NCBI GenBank assembly: GCA_963281255.1
Contig: OY725497.1
Span: forward strand, 3,588,968-3,652,967
Reading direction: 5' to 3'
Source of the DNA: Aphrocallistes beatrix
Taxonomy: Eukaryota; Porifera; Hexactinellida; Sceptrulophora; Aphrocallistidae
DNA length: 64,000 bases
The position numbers and the translations under genes were made by a program. Below, piece by piece: positions 52,124-60,589 of this stretch (positions are counted from its first letter, which is position 1; every line of letters begins with the position of its first letter). The notes beneath the pieces are model-generated. The model searched no databases. It was not told where the DNA came from and was given only the letters and a program-made list of their open reading frames with translations.

Positions 52124-52649
52124 TCATGGAGAACAAAAAATGACCTGACCTAAAAAACATCAAGATAGAATTAAAAGTTAAATTAGCAACATACGTGCAG
52201 CTGAAATAGGATTTCATACATGACATACAACATTTATACATTAGCTGAATAGTTTCGTTTCTTTTTTATCATTATTAATACATACATTCCAGTTATTAAT
52301 TTAAAAAATCTAAATAAGTCGTATGTTCATAGAAAATTTAAGTCATTATCTTCTAGACTCTGGTCAGGGGAGTGACCACAGCCTGCAGGACAGACCAGCA
52401 CTCATTGAATAGGAGTCATCCTATAATTGTGTAGGAAACATTAAAAACTGGTCAACTTTGAGACAACTATCAAAATGGAGGTTAGAACAAATCTAGCTAC
52501 AAGTCTAATAACTTCAAAATATACAATAATTGCTGTAAAACTAAAACTACTATTCAGGGTCAAGGAGCAGGTCTAAATAATAATATTGACGTAAATAACA
52601 ACAAGATTAGCACACATGAGTATAAACAAAAGAGCGCAGAATTCAGACC
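52124..52649. other. Intergenic region
   Basis: About 525 bp, AT-rich, between the NHL gene start and the Ig gene stop. Nothing recognised. Confidence 0.5.
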
Positions 52650-53573
52650 TCAGGGGGGAACAACTTTGATGAGACCTTCGTTGGGTAGGTTGTCATGATC
52701 GGTCATAGCTTCGGCGTGGGGACTAGTTAGAATGTTTTGTTTCTCTTTCTCTTGTCTCAGTCTTTCATTCTTCTTTTCTTTGTACGTGTCCCACAGGAAA
52801 TGTCCGAGAATGCAGATCGCTATGACTACAAGTTGAATCATGATACCGACAGCAGGCCAGAGGATTTCCAGCGGATCCCTCACTCTCACACGTATGTCCG
52901 CTGTTTTGCTAATAATCCCACTAGATACATTACAGCGATAGACTCCAGCATCTTCATACCTGACCCCTTCCACCCTGTACGTGAATGAGTACTTCGTGGT
53001 GGGAGAGCGGCTACTACCCTCATAAGATAATGTCGAGTTGACTGAGTTGTTTAGGAGGGGAATGCAAATAGAGAAGTCGACGGATGGAAAGCGGTAAGGC
53101 TGGAAACACCATTCCACTGAGAAGTTGAGAGTTGTAGGAGATGATTGGAATTCACATTTTGCGTCAAAGAAAGTCTCTCCATCATAAGCTAAAACTTCCT
53201 CAGGGGTGAAATTTATTCCTGAAGTCAGGAGATGAGTCGTCTCACCGACAGACGCACCATTAGCGTTTAGAGCCTCGCATCTATAAGTGCTGGCGATATC
53301 GTACTCAAAACGTACGGTAAAATTATTGAAAAAAGTCGTGCTTCCTGTCGATTGGGAAAACATGTAACGGGTATCGTTGTCGAAGGGAGCATAGGGTTCG
53401 TTGCTACTTCTCCTGGTCCAATTGGACGAATTGGCTAAAGATCTGTTCACGCCACAACTCAAAATCACATCTCGTCCTATTTTCGGGACAGAGGGATCCG
53501 AGACAATGTTCTGGCTGAGTGTCAGAGAGAGGTAGAGCACACACATCGCGGATAGGAACAGCATAGCTAGCAT
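52650..53573 (-). CDS. Basigin/neuroplastin-like two-Ig type I membrane protein
   Basis: A 307-residue frame from ATG 53573. The signal peptide is at 1-20 (MLAMLFLSAMCVLYLSLTLS). Ig domain 1 spans about 28-118 (ILSCGV ... STYRCEA) and Ig domain 2 about 125-230 (DAKCEF ... YEDAGVYRCNVS, with the DAGxYxC signature). There are many N-glycosylation sequons. The TM segment (about 236-258, LEILWPAVGIMIQLVVIAI) closely resembles basigin's ALWPFLGIVAE..., and a short charged cytosolic tail follows. Basigin-group proteins chaperone monocarboxylate transporters. The buried TM glutamate of basigin, embigin and neuroplastin is Gln here. The family call rests on the TM segment and the two-Ig layout; the Ig domains alone are not diagnostic. 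Confidence 0.72.
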   Translation of the reverse strand: MLAMLFLSAMCVLYLSLTLSQNIVSDPSVPKIGRDVILSCGVNRSLANSSNWTRRSSNEPYAPFDNDTRYMFSQSTGSTTFFNNFTVRFEYDIASTYRCEALNANGASVGETTHLLTSGINFTPEEVLAYDGETFFDAKCEFQSSPTTLNFSVEWCFQPYRFPSVDFSICIPLLNNSVNSTLSYEGSSRSPTTKYSFTYRVEGVRYEDAGVYRCNVSSGIISKTADIRVRVRDPLEILWPAVGIMIQLVVIAICILGHFLWDTYKEKKNERLRQEKEKQNILTSPHAEAMTDHDNLPNEGLIKVVPP

Positions 53574-54095
53574 GAAGATATAAATGTACTACGGTAATTA
53601 GTTCAATATTGACAGACAAATATTTATAAAAAGTATACATGATGCATTGTGCAACAATCCCCCATGCGATTATGAATTCGCTGTTAATTAATCAACAATA
53701 ATATAGTCTATAAGGAGGTATATACGTAAATCTCAAGTTTGAATAGACTGAGTGAGCTTGACATAAGTAAACAACTCAAAGCATTGTTTACCTGAACAAT
53801 TGAGTCGAAGACAGTGGGAATGTTATTTTTCGTAAATTTCGTCGGAGGATGAAGTCCTCACAGTCATCATTATGAATGAGCTGGATTAAATAGAGTTTAT
53901 GAACCTCTTTATTAAAATATTTTAAGGCCACACTTCTATCTTATGAAGAATGATGAAACGCTCGCCTTTTAATTTAATCCCTAACGAAATATTATGACAG
54001 AATTAAGTTAGAAATTAGAACATGGGTGTGAGGATAAATTTCCTATTCCATTCCTATCCATTTTCTTCAATTGTGTTTGTTTAGAAGAGCGGAAA
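53574..54095. other. Intergenic region
   Basis: About 520 bp holding the 5' flank of the Ig gene and the 3' flank of the next gene. Nothing recognised. Confidence 0.5.
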
Positions 54096-54099
54096 TTAT

Positions 54100-54700
54100 C
54101 TAATGATTGTGGCGTTTTTTAGATTGTCGATATTCCGACTGTTGTTTAGAATTCGACAATTTATCTTTCTTCTTACTATTCTCTTGGAAGTTCCTCTTCT
54201 GTGGACGTCGACTGAACAAGCTGGCATCAACCTCACTGCCTTTGTTGTCGAAGAAAAAGAAATTATCACTTTTGAGACTATCTTCAAATTCCATTTGAGA
54301 AGTAGTGTAGTCAGGAGGAGGTCCTATTATGTTTGAGGTATCATCGTGCTTGGAAATTAAATCTTCTGTTTGTAAAGATTTCTTTTTACCAGAATTTCTC
54401 TTCTTTATATCGTCTGGTGTTTCCTTCACGAGACGATGCTCTACCTCGATAGGAATGAAGTCAGCAGAGTTGGATTCAATTTCCAAGTCTGTATCACTGT
54501 CTGATCCTTCCGTTTTTGTGGATGCAGTCTCTACCTCGGACGAGACTGTCTGCAAGGATGGATGCAGAGTAGCGTTGGTTGTGGCCAGGCGTGCACTCCA
54601 TGAGTCAGCATAGAGGCCTTCCTCTACCTTAGAGTTTATCTCGCGTATCAGAGTATCGATCTGATTCTGTGCGTCTGGATCTAGTCTTTCTGAATTCGGG
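54100..54700 (-). CDS. Acidic/Ser-rich C-terminal exon, possibly of the EFG1-like gene
   Basis: Open from about 54700 to a stop at 54100 with no early ATG, so it must be a downstream exon. It reads ...LDPDAQNQIDTLIREINSKV, EEGLYADSWSARL, an acidic stretch EGSDSDTDLEIESNS, and a basic tail KKKDKLSNSKQQSEYRQSKKRHNH that resembles a nucleolar localisation signal. It lies on the same strand, directly after the EFG1-like frame, and is probably its continuation. However, I could not find a donor and acceptor pair that keep the frame, so the joint is unresolved (a frameshift, an unusual splice site or a separate gene). Confidence 0.45.
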
Positions 54701-54766
54701 AAAGAGAGAGATACTTTTTTTCATCTGGAAAGTAAGTAACATAATTCAAATATCGCTTGTATAAGG

Positions 54767-55177
54767 TCATTCAGTTCCTAGCTTATCCTTGTCCGCGTCA
54801 GAAATAGAATCCGAGTCTGTTAGCTTAGTTAGTGAAGTGAGTTTCTTTAAAACCTTTTTAGAATCGAAATACTTAACACCTCTGTATTTCTTAACTCTCT
54901 TACTCCTAATCTTGAAGCGTTTTTCTTCGCGTTGAGCTCTCTTCAATCTTTGCAGTTTTTGCTGCTGGGCGACAAGAGCCTCTTCATCAAGGATTTTCTT
55001 AAACAAGAGGCGTTGCGTATCTCTGATTTGCTTCTTCAAAGATTTCGTTCTTGTTCTTGTTTTAGTATGTCTCGATCTCTTGGCACCATTCTCCACATCT
55101 TGTCGAGAATGGACCTTTCCTTTGTGGGCTGTGCTCTTGAAATAGCGGAAGTTTTGAGATTTGGAGGAATTCATCAT
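54767..55177 (-). CDS. EFG1-like rRNA-processing protein
   Basis: I start at ATG 55177 (MMNSSKSQNF); the open frame extends upstream without another ATG. The product of about 136 residues is strongly basic and helical. The central part SLKKQIRDTQRLLFK..LDEEALVAQQQKLQRLKRAQ and then RVKKYRGVKYFDSKKVLKKL has the layout of the EFG1 family (R-I-R-D-x-x-R-L-L helix, K-x-V-K-F-F-D-x-K-K), a nucleolar protein of early small-subunit rRNA processing. The end TDSDSISDADKDKLGTE is acidic. It may continue into 54100-54700. Confidence 0.6.
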   Translation of the reverse strand: MMNSSKSQNFRYFKSTAHKGKVHSRQDVENGAKRSRHTKTRTRTKSLKKQIRDTQRLLFKKILDEEALVAQQQKLQRLKRAQREEKRFKIRSKRVKKYRGVKYFDSKKVLKKLTSLTKLTDSDSISDADKDKLGTE

Positions 55178-55331
55178 TACAATCAAATATAAATATTCAA
55201 TCGCCCTAAGTATCCCATACAAGAGAACAAATTCAAATATTTGAAAGGTCTCTTCGTAATTATTAGATGAATCGGATTTAATTAAATATTAACCCCAAAT
55301 TTCGAACAATTACCTAAACATTGTAATAATA

Positions 55332-55487
55332 TCATTTTTCAGCAAATAAGACTTTCTGCTTGACTCTGGGGTCATACCGTAGCATCTTGATCTTGGGGTC
55401 TCCTCTCTTCCTCCGCATTGAGTAGAAGACTCCTGTAGCAGCAAGACTATAAATACGGATCATCAGATAGGCTTTCTTCTTTCCCAT
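55332..55487 (-). CDS. MRPL33: Mitochondrial ribosomal protein bL33m
   Basis: A 51-residue product from the ATG at 55487 (MGKKKAYLMIRIYSLAATG). It matches bL33: the segment MIRIYSLAATGVFYS, then RRKRGDPKIKMLRYDPRVKQ, ending KVLFAEK; human MRPL33 has LTLLHYDPVVKQRVLFVEK. The size is that of the bacterial protein and slightly shorter than human (65). It lacks the bacterial Cys zinc ligands, as do animal forms. The open frame extends 20 codons upstream of this Met, but the family's usual start favours 55487. The protein is part of the large mitoribosomal subunit. Confidence 0.85.
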   Translation of the reverse strand: MGKKKAYLMIRIYSLAATGVFYSMRRKRGDPKIKMLRYDPRVKQKVLFAEK

Positions 55488-55840
55488 TTGATGGATCAGA
55501 GAATTCGACTCGAGTGTTTGATGTATAAAATTTGCTAAATTGGTCAAGATAAGTGTATGATGTCTACGTTTGTGCTATTAGATTAGTGCACAGAATAAGT
55601 AAGAATGAGCCTACACAGTGGTTAGTTACAAAAAATACTTCAGCGATAAATCAACATTCTTTAAGTCAGGCACTGGCAGAGATCGATACCAGCTCTGTAC
55701 ACCCGTGTGCGATTAGTAATTAATAAATGATGAAATATACTATATGTACGTATATGAAATATGTTTACGGGAGATAAGCGACAAGAGGGTGCGAATAAGT
55801 GAGTATAAAAATAGAGATTAGTCTATACGTGTAACATAAG

Positions 55841-56230
55841 CTATCTCCACTTGACTGTGTCAGTCGGAATAATTCCAGTTGAACGCTTCCGGTGGTCGGT
55901 ATTTCTGTCGTAGTAGTAGCCACATGTCACCTTCCCAAGAGTGAAGAAGGGAGAGATGTCGTTTTTCCGCATCTGTTCGATGAGAGAGTGTCCTGGAGAG
56001 CGGTGGATAGTTCCGATTGGGCTGGAGAAGCTTTTCGCGGTAGGGGGCGGGTTGGCAGGTGTGAAGATTGCGCTCCTGTGTCTGGAGTACTTGGCGGAAG
56101 GGCGGGGGTTGTGGTAGCCTAGAGCGGAGTGGGGTTTGGACGGTAGCCAGTTGACATCGAACCCGACCCCATGGGGACTCATGGTTGGGGTCTTGTACCG
56201 GATGTGGTCCAGCATTCCTGAGTTGGGCAT
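55841..56230 (-). CDS. Small unknown protein, 129 aa
   Basis: Single frame from ATG 56230. It is rich in Pro, His, Tyr, Ser and Arg, without a signal peptide, TM segment or predicted long helix. Segments: DHIRYKTPTMSPHGVGFDVNW, cut here, then YHNPRPSAKYSRHRSA, FTPANPPPTAKSF and GYYYDRNTDHRKRSTG. Short Pro- and aromatic-rich extended proteins of this kind include ciliary microtubule inner proteins, but that is a composition-based guess. It is squeezed between MRPL33 and the KCTD3/SHKBP1 gene on the same strand. Confidence 0.55.
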   Translation of the reverse strand: MPNSGMLDHIRYKTPTMSPHGVGFDVNWLPSKPHSALGYHNPRPSAKYSRHRSAIFTPANPPPTAKSFSSPIGTIHRSPGHSLIEQMRKNDISPFFTLGKVTCGYYYDRNTDHRKRSTGIIPTDTVKWR

Positions 56231-56342
56231 GGCTACTATTGGAAGCTAAACTATATTAATATATCCACACTATATACTATATACATATAGAATTCCTTAC
56301 TCATCTGAAATCTATACAGCTACACTAGTTTGTACAAAATAA

Positions 56343-58403
56343 TTAAATTTCAGGATTATGCTCATTCTGAGCGAACAGGTCAAAGTGTGGGTCTAAGGTT
56401 GGCGTGTCTATCTCCGTGTTGGGGGAGTTGTTGTCCTGTGAGTAGATAGGTTCGAGGGGAGAGGGGGTCACTGGGTCCCCCACGATCTGCTCGTGGTCCT
56501 CAGTGGAGATACTGGAGTAGCTGGAGGAGTCCGTGCGCGCCAAGAGGTAGGGGACTCTGTTGTGAGGCGTTGGCACCGTCACACTCTGCAGAGAGGATGC
56601 TCTCCTCAGGTTTGGACTGTACGGGGTAGCAACGGGGGTGGCAGAGGGACGCAAGTGTGAAAACCGCAAACTGAACACAGACGGGGATGGAGATGCCTCG
56701 ACAGAGGTCACGCGGCTAGAAGAGCGCGAGGCGGACAGATCGCAGTGCTGGAGCAGATCCAGCAGCTCGGACTGGTTGGGACCGCCGTCGACGGATGTTT
56801 GAGAATTCTCGTTGATAGAGTTGAGCGTGTGCGTCAGGTCCCACATCTGAACGCTTCCGTTCGTGTGTCCTGTGAACACGAACTTCCTCGGACGATAGCC
56901 CAGCCGTCCCAAGGCCTCGCACTCGTGCACGTAGCACGCAGTGATGCTGCTGTTGTCCACGGACTGAATCTTGGAGACGCGAGCTCCGGTTGAAGAGAGA
57001 CGCACGAACACGGTGTTAGTGTCGGGAACCACCTTCTGCAGGAACACCTGCTGGTTATCCAGGTCTCCAAACGGGCCCTGCGAGGAGTCGAGCGGAGTGC
57101 GGAGACACGAATCTAGGGAGAGGAGGCGGTAGGAGGCGAGGGGGGTGGGGCCGGGCTGGGTAGCAAGGCGGCTTCTGAATCGAGTCAGACGCCAGGTGCG
57201 CACGTGTAGGTCCAGACAGACAGAGATGAGGTGCTTCTCTCCCAGGAACACAGTGCTGACCTGACTCGTGTGCACGGTCAGCGTCTGTACGATCTGGAGT
57301 CCGTGTCCGAAGTTCTCCGGGTGCTGCACCACGATCCGAATCTTCCCGCTGCTGGTGCCGTAGGCGACCTCCAGCCAGCGGCCGATGGACTCTACGTCAC
57401 TCCAGCTGTGGCGGACGTTCCCGACGCCCGGGTTCCCGAACACGCTGATGGCGGTGGCGGGCTCGTGCAGCGGATCATTGAACAGCTCCACGATGAGGAG
57501 ATCGTTGTCACTCATGCGAAGCGGGAACTTCTGCACATCGATGGAGTTGATGACTCCGTTCGATGCTCCCCACACCAGGAGGGAGCCCACGGAGGTGTAA
57601 CTGGTGATCTCGTGCACCCCCTGAGCAGTCCAGTTCTGGTTGCTGTAGTGCCACACGCCCACTTTGCCCGCGCTGCTGATCGCCACCAGCTGTGGCCCGA
57701 TGAAGAAGAGCGCGTTGACCGGACTCTTCAGGTCAAACGTGCCGATCTCCACCTGCTGAGCCAGGGGGTTGCAGTTCCAGAGTTTGATCTCGTTCGAGAA
57801 GGAAGCAGCTAGCATGCAGTGACCTTTGGTGTTCAGGCAAATCTTCTCGGGGGGCTTGGAGAGAAGGGGGGAGTAGAAAGCTCTCTGCCACCCCTTGCTC
57901 TCCTCCAGCATGAAGCAGCAGATGTGGTGCGTGTAAGCCACGCCTACCCAGTTCCCGCAGCTGGTCATGGTGAGCACTGTGTTCGCCGTGTCGGAGGATC
58001 GGGACTGAATACTCAGGTTGGAGTCCTGGTCGGAGACGAAGTCCTGCGGGTGCAGGATGCCGGAGAACAGGATGTCTCCACAGAAGGAGCGCTCCAGCTC
58101 ATCGCACAGGTTGAGACGGATGACTAGCGGCTGGAGTCCATAGAACTCTGCTTCTGTTCGTAAGTTACGGACGCTCTCGTTCTTGGGATTAACCTCCTTC
58201 GTCCGCATGAAGTGGAGGATCACTTGGAAGAGGTCAGGGTCCCTATCGATGAAGATTGCTCCCACTTCGTCCCGTATGGAAGGGATTCGTCCGCTGAGAA
58301 GACTAGCGAAGAAAGAGTCCGGGATCCAGGTCAGTGTCTGTTTAGAAGTGGTGAATCTCCGACCTCCCACATTCAGCTGGATAATATCAGTCTTTTCCTC
58401 CAT
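56343..58403 (-). CDS. KCTD3/SHKBP1-family BTB and WD40-like protein
   Basis: A 686-residue single frame from ATG 58403; human SHKBP1 is 707 and KCTD3 is 815. The T1-type BTB domain (about 7-105) has IIQLNVGGRRFTTSKQTLTWIPDSFF, and SGRIPSIRDEVGAIFIDRDP is near-identical to the human pair. Then LERSFCGDILFSG and a WD40-like region (about 150-560) follow, with VQKFPLRMSDNDLL, EVAYGTSSGKIRI, VVQHPE and LISVCLDLHVRTW, again as in both human proteins. The C-terminal 120 residues are Ser/Thr/Pro-rich. KCTD3 binds HCN3 channels and SHKBP1 binds CIN85 to affect EGFR turnover. One copy here probably represents the pre-duplication ancestor of both. GC-rich relative to its flanks. Confidence 0.93.
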   Translation of the reverse strand: MEEKTDIIQLNVGGRRFTTSKQTLTWIPDSFFASLLSGRIPSIRDEVGAIFIDRDPDLFQVILHFMRTKEVNPKNESVRNLRTEAEFYGLQPLVIRLNLCDELERSFCGDILFSGILHPQDFVSDQDSNLSIQSRSSDTANTVLTMTSCGNWVGVAYTHHICCFMLEESKGWQRAFYSPLLSKPPEKICLNTKGHCMLAASFSNEIKLWNCNPLAQQVEIGTFDLKSPVNALFFIGPQLVAISSAGKVGVWHYSNQNWTAQGVHEITSYTSVGSLLVWGASNGVINSIDVQKFPLRMSDNDLLIVELFNDPLHEPATAISVFGNPGVGNVRHSWSDVESIGRWLEVAYGTSSGKIRIVVQHPENFGHGLQIVQTLTVHTSQVSTVFLGEKHLISVCLDLHVRTWRLTRFRSRLATQPGPTPLASYRLLSLDSCLRTPLDSSQGPFGDLDNQQVFLQKVVPDTNTVFVRLSSTGARVSKIQSVDNSSITACYVHECEALGRLGYRPRKFVFTGHTNGSVQMWDLTHTLNSINENSQTSVDGGPNQSELLDLLQHCDLSASRSSSRVTSVEASPSPSVFSLRFSHLRPSATPVATPYSPNLRRASSLQSVTVPTPHNRVPYLLARTDSSSYSSISTEDHEQIVGDPVTPSPLEPIYSQDNNSPNTEIDTPTLDPHFDLFAQNEHNPEI

Positions 58404-58979
58404 TCACGTTCAGAGGAAGATCGCTGTCGCGCAATGGTATTTACTAGAGGTGTGAAAATAATATTATACGCCCGTACGTATTTTGTGATTTTCATTGACA
58501 TGTAATAGAGCGTAAGAAACAAATCAAATTGCTAAAAGGCATATTTCAATTAGCCGAATTGAGCATGATAAGAACATAGCAAAAAAGTTAAATCAGTCGG
58601 CAGAGCTAATGCAGAACAGCAGAGGTGTGGAAATTGGATAGACCTAATTTACGGAATGGAACGGAACCATTCCGCTAAATCTGAGTACCTAATTTAAGGA
58701 ACTTGACAGATTGGTTCCGGAATTTTAAATGCATATTTTACGGTATTCCAATCCAGATATTATAAATGCCTAACTTGCTGGACATAGTAGAGTTGATATT
58801 AATTAATTAAGCAAGTATAAGCGAAGCGCGCTTGTACAATAATAAAATTAGGATATGTTATTGCTTTGAAGTATTCATTTCAATGACAACGAGTTCTATT
58901 GTGAGAGTGAAGTCATGTATATTGTTAGAAAAGGCGTGAAAATTGTTTTCCATTTTAAAAATTGTTTCCATTATCCATA
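58404..58979. other. Intergenic region upstream of KCTD3/SHKBP1
   Basis: AT-rich. It has a small remnant of the GC-rich repeat end (AAGCGAAGCGCGCTTGT, about 58820-58836) and imperfect GGAACGGAA/TTCCGG motifs at 58650-58720 that could be a decayed element. No gene recognised. Confidence 0.5.
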
Positions 58980-59083
58980 TACACGTGTAATTACACAAGT
59001 AATTACACATGTAATTACACGTGTAATTACATATGTAATTACACATGTAATTACACAAGTAATTACACATAATTACACGTGTA
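58980..59083. repeat. 12-bp minisatellite (ACACGTGTAATT type), about 8 units
   Basis: Tandem TAATTACACRTG units with CACGTG, CATGTG and CAAGTG variants. Same period and CAYGTG core as the array at 49656-49905, but with TAATTA in place of TAGCTA. Confidence 0.85.
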
Positions 59084-59331
59084 TAAGGTTGTAAGCAGCA
59101 AGTAAAAAAAGTAAATCCATGGAATAAATTCTTCACAAAAAAACACAGATTTTTCAAAGAATGTGTGCTAAAATTTAAGTTTAAATAACAGGAAACTAGT
59201 TTCTACTCTACACTGGGCCAAATAATACACTGTGCCTATGGCTTTAGCTAACCCGAACATCCCTATGATAAATCTGCCCCTGGAGGCAACAAATTAGAGA
59301 GAACACCTTGTGCATGCTATTCATTGTACGT

Positions 59332-59512
59332 GGAGGTGACTCCGCTTAATAGGGACACTTTGGTCCCGGATATTTTGCCCCGTAAGCGAAGTTCCCAATT
59401 AACCGAATAAATTTAGTATTAGCTTCTATGTATGGGAATCATTCCGTTCCTGGAGACTTGTCCCAATTAAGCGGTCGTCCTGATTAACCAATGTCCCGAT
59501 TAATCGGAGTTG
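59332..59512. mobile_element. Pogo-type MITE-like element, second copy
   Basis: GTGACTCCGCTTAATAGGGA at the start and CCCGATTAATCGGAGTT at the end are roughly inverted. Same internal order as 46209-46395 (AATTAACCGAATA, CCAATTAAGCGG). Confidence 0.6.
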
Positions 59513-60027
59513 TAATATTATATTAAAAATTAGGATTTTTCTCTTATTTGTTCGAATTAATTGAAGAAAAGTAAGCAAATATTCCAACTTTAGTATCATG
59601 ATCAGATCTACGCGTGCTTTTTGGTACTTGCCTATACCTATGTATTTCCATTATTCTATATTATTAGCATCTATTTTGACTACCTCTGTGATACAACCAC
59701 ATTGATCTCCAAGATGGCATCTGGAAACCAATTTTCCGGTAAATTTATGTATGATTCACTTTTAATTTGGTATATTGTGGAATTGTTGGTATATATTACT
59801 TCTATTTTTAAATTTTATTACAAGTAAAAGCAAAATCTAGATTATCCGAATCCCTCTTAACACCTGATTAATCCATATAATGAAAAGTCAAGTGCGCACC
59901 GCATATAATCGCCTGTGTTTGTTATGGTTTATTTATTCAACTGACTAGCCTTGCGGAAACAATCACGTGACACAACGTTCACGTTTAGAGTCCTTGAGTG
60001 GTGCTATATTCAAGTTTCACTATACAT

Positions 60028-60578
60028 ATCCTTACTATTAAAACTCGATTAATATTTGTATATATATATATATATATATCTCTGTTACGAATTGATTGAA
60101 GAAACTGCCAGGCGCAGAAAGCTGATTTTTGGCATGTGGGAGTCTTTTGGCTATGGCTCCAGTAAGTTCTGAGCTCAGACGAAAATCTCGACTCATCATG
60201 GAATTATGACGTCATTGTCACATTTTAAAAAGTTAAGCAACACAGTTATTCGGGCATAACTCAGCCATTATAGGAGATAGAAGGCTGAAATTTTAATAGA
60301 ATCTGTATACTAACATGTCTCACATATGATGCAACTATCATCAAAAAATGATGACTCATCACTTTGTTATGACGTCATCATTACGCATCAAAAATTTTTA
60401 AATTCACAAATTTGGTGATTTTTCGAGTGATATCGATTAGCACAGTAGGACAGACATATTTAGAGATGTTATCTCCCTTATAATTAACCAATGTGACTCC
60501 AGGCGACCGAAGGGAACCTCCGGCGGACACAAAGTGTCCGCCAGCCGCGCAGCGCAAGCAAGCGCGAAGCGCGCTTGT
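60028..60578 (-). repeat. CRE/AP-1 dispersed repeat, copy D (full length, inverted)
   Basis: Reverse orientation: starts CCTTACTATTAAAACTCGAT, then a TA run, CRE at 60207-60214 and 60370-60377, AP-1 TGACTCA at 60352-60358, and the GC-rich hairpin end ending GCGAAGCGCGCTTGT. It is well preserved relative to copy A. The mariner element starts 12 bp beyond its end. Confidence 0.85.
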
Positions 60579-60589
60579 ATACTATATAC

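Noticed and set aside
57231..57812. 193-codon plus-strand ORF opposite KCTD3/SHKBP1
   Set aside because: Shadow of the WD40 region on the other strand, no family features.
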